This document shows positions 62,381 through 64,000 of a stretch of 64,000 nucleotides of DNA, piece after piece. Within the stretch, counting starts at the first letter, position 1; the number at the start of each line of letters is the position of its first letter. Under the pieces are notes generated by a model. The model saw nothing but the letters and a program-made list of their open reading frames with translations. It made no database searches and had not been told where the DNA came from. The DNA lies in NCBI RefSeq assembly GCF_958979055.1, contig NC_084894.1, positions 28,529,616 to 28,593,615 on the forward strand, read 5' to 3'. The DNA is from Alnus glutinosa. Its lineage: Eukaryota; Streptophyta; Magnoliopsida; Fagales; Betulaceae. The position numbers were made by a program, and so were the translations under genes.

Positions 62381-64000
62381 TAGAAAGCTCTCGATCATCT
62401 TAAACTTCATTAATTAACTTTTGGGTGCAGTTGATTGCACGAATCGTTGCGGGAGCCGAAAAATATCACCGAGAATAATGAGACAACTAGAACTCGGAGA
62501 ATAATGAGACTACTAGAACATTTCCACAAGGCTGTTATTATTTGGGCTAAGGATTAGTCGTTATTGGGGCTCTTGGTTTGGGCCTAACCGCCCGACCCAA
62601 GCTTGCATTCTCAACTAGATGGATACTTAATAATTAATATACCAATAACAAAGAACAAAAATGCTAAGCGTCTTAAAATTTTTCTTTAAAAATTAGTTTT
62701 TAAGTGATGTGTTACTTGAGATTGTGACACATTTTTTAAGACAAAGATGACCCATCACTTAAAAATCAACTTTCTTTCGTCTGCTTTGCTTTGTTGTTTC
62801 ATTACATGGAGTCATGGAGAGACAGATTTGAAGGATCTTAAAGAAAAGTTAACTTTCGATGTTATGTTGTACATTAAAATTATATTTTAAGAAATTTAGT
62901 TATAATATAATTCTATTTACATTGTATTGCACCGTGCGAAACAATATAATAGGAATAAGTATTACTATTTAATTGTTTCAACCAAACTAATAAATAGTAA
63001 GAGGACTAGCAACAGACACCCAATGAGATATAATACGTTTACAATTTTTGTACAATTTCAATAATTATTTTTTAAAATCAACCATTAAATATGTAAAAAC
63101 CCACATGTAAAAAAACAGATCAACTATTAAAAAAAGGTTGTGTGGGTCTTACATATAAGTTCCATTCAATGTGTCTAAGTTATGGGGGTTGTTAAAAAAT
63201 CATTCTACTATCCCTTTTCTTAAATTCTTGGTAGCTACAGTATTGTCCAACAAATTATTGTAATCCTAAAACACAAGACTCTTTCTCCTCTCTAGTCTAA
63301 CGTCTCCAAATCTCCTCTTCTTCTTGGAGTACCCCCATCTCCCTCTCTCCCTCACGCCTCTCCCTCTCTCTCTCTGTCTTTCTAAAGTTCTCTCCTCTTC
63401 CACCCACGGATGAAAACTCATACGAATCATACCCCAAACTTCATAACTCAAAGTCTCAAACCCCCCCCCCCCCAAAAAAAAAAAAAAAAAAAAAATTCAC
63501 TTGAAATCAACAAACAAAGAACAAAGAACCAAAAAAAAAAAAAAAAAGATTAAGAGTGAAAAAATAAATATATTTTAATGATATATAGAAGAATAATAGA
63601 ATTTATTATAAGGTATATTTTGATAGGAAAGTAAAAAATAATTTTATTATTTAAATTTAAGAAAAATAGTTGAGTGTCTTTTGCTCGCGTTCTAATAGCT
63701 GATTCACTCATTTTTTTTTTTTTTTCATCCTTAGTTTTATTTTTTCAGTAAAATAGTCATTTTGTATACCGAAGATGCCTTAAGTCTCACATAACCATGA
63801 TTGCCGTCCTCCTTGCTTTAGATAGTTTTGGCTTCAAAGTTGAAACTGTAAGAAAACGTCTATAATTTGAGGTGAGAATTGGGCGGTGACATCCGTTTGT
63901 TGGCACGCTGTTTTTAGAGTGCGATTAGTATCTTTTTATTTTCCTAAGCATTTATCTCTACGTTACGTTTCTTGCTTCAAAATCAATTTTGAATGCCTTT

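Larger units (their letters stand above)
59544..64000. other. Intergenic, no supported gene
   Basis: After the 5' flank of the 16-exon gene the sequence is AT-rich with A/T runs, poly(C)-poly(A) at 63463-63494, and a retroelement-like stretch at about 61500-62380. No frame shows family features; a few proline- or phenylalanine-rich frames come from low-complexity DNA. Confidence 0.55.

Overview
The window is nuclear DNA from a dicot plant, probably a woody species. The evidence is many short exons with GT-AG introns, AT-rich intergenic DNA full of TA runs, homopolymers and small transposons, and proteins of plant-only families (type 1 nsLTP, VAL1-type B3 factor, type-A response regulator, group I bZIP). 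The species cannot be fixed from the sequence. Gene models were assembled by eye from reading frame, splice sites and intron phase, and all coding sums are in frame.

Layout. Bases 1-17030 are a repeat-rich lipid-transfer-protein locus. Two nsLTP genes lie head to head (3297-3940 minus, 12961-13615 plus) on arms of an inverted duplication. The spacer holds partial copies of the LTP upstream region and several transposon insertions, some of which can be proved because the paralogous arm keeps the empty site. Bases 17558-20845 (minus) encode a VIP1/RF2-like bZIP factor. Bases 23932-25842 (plus) encode a cytochrome P450 of the CYP85 clan. Bases 27802-30129 (minus) encode a small protein with a FYVE-like zinc finger resembling the Cys-rich region of extra-large G proteins. 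Bases 31609-40567 (minus) hold a 12-exon VAL1/HSI2-type repressor (PHD-like, B3, CW, EAR), with a LINE relic, a MULE-like element and a Stowaway-like MITE in intron 9. Bases 43264-45848 (plus) encode a plant protein of unknown function. Bases 48978-51979 (plus) encode an ARR16/17-like type-A response regulator. Bases 52824-59543 (minus) encode a 758-residue, 16-exon plant protein I do not recognise. No gene is supported from 59544 to 64000.

The genes are independent eukaryotic transcription units and form no operon or obvious pathway cluster. Functional links are only general: VAL1 (seed-programme repression), the bZIP (stress and development signalling) and the response regulator (cytokinin) are regulators; the LTPs and the P450 belong to surface and specialised lipid or terpenoid metabolism. 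I found no convincing tRNA, rRNA or CRISPR array and no evidence of horizontal transfer. The most interesting parts are the rearranged LTP locus with its nested mobile elements, the ninth cysteine in one LTP copy, and the two uncharacterised plant-specific proteins.
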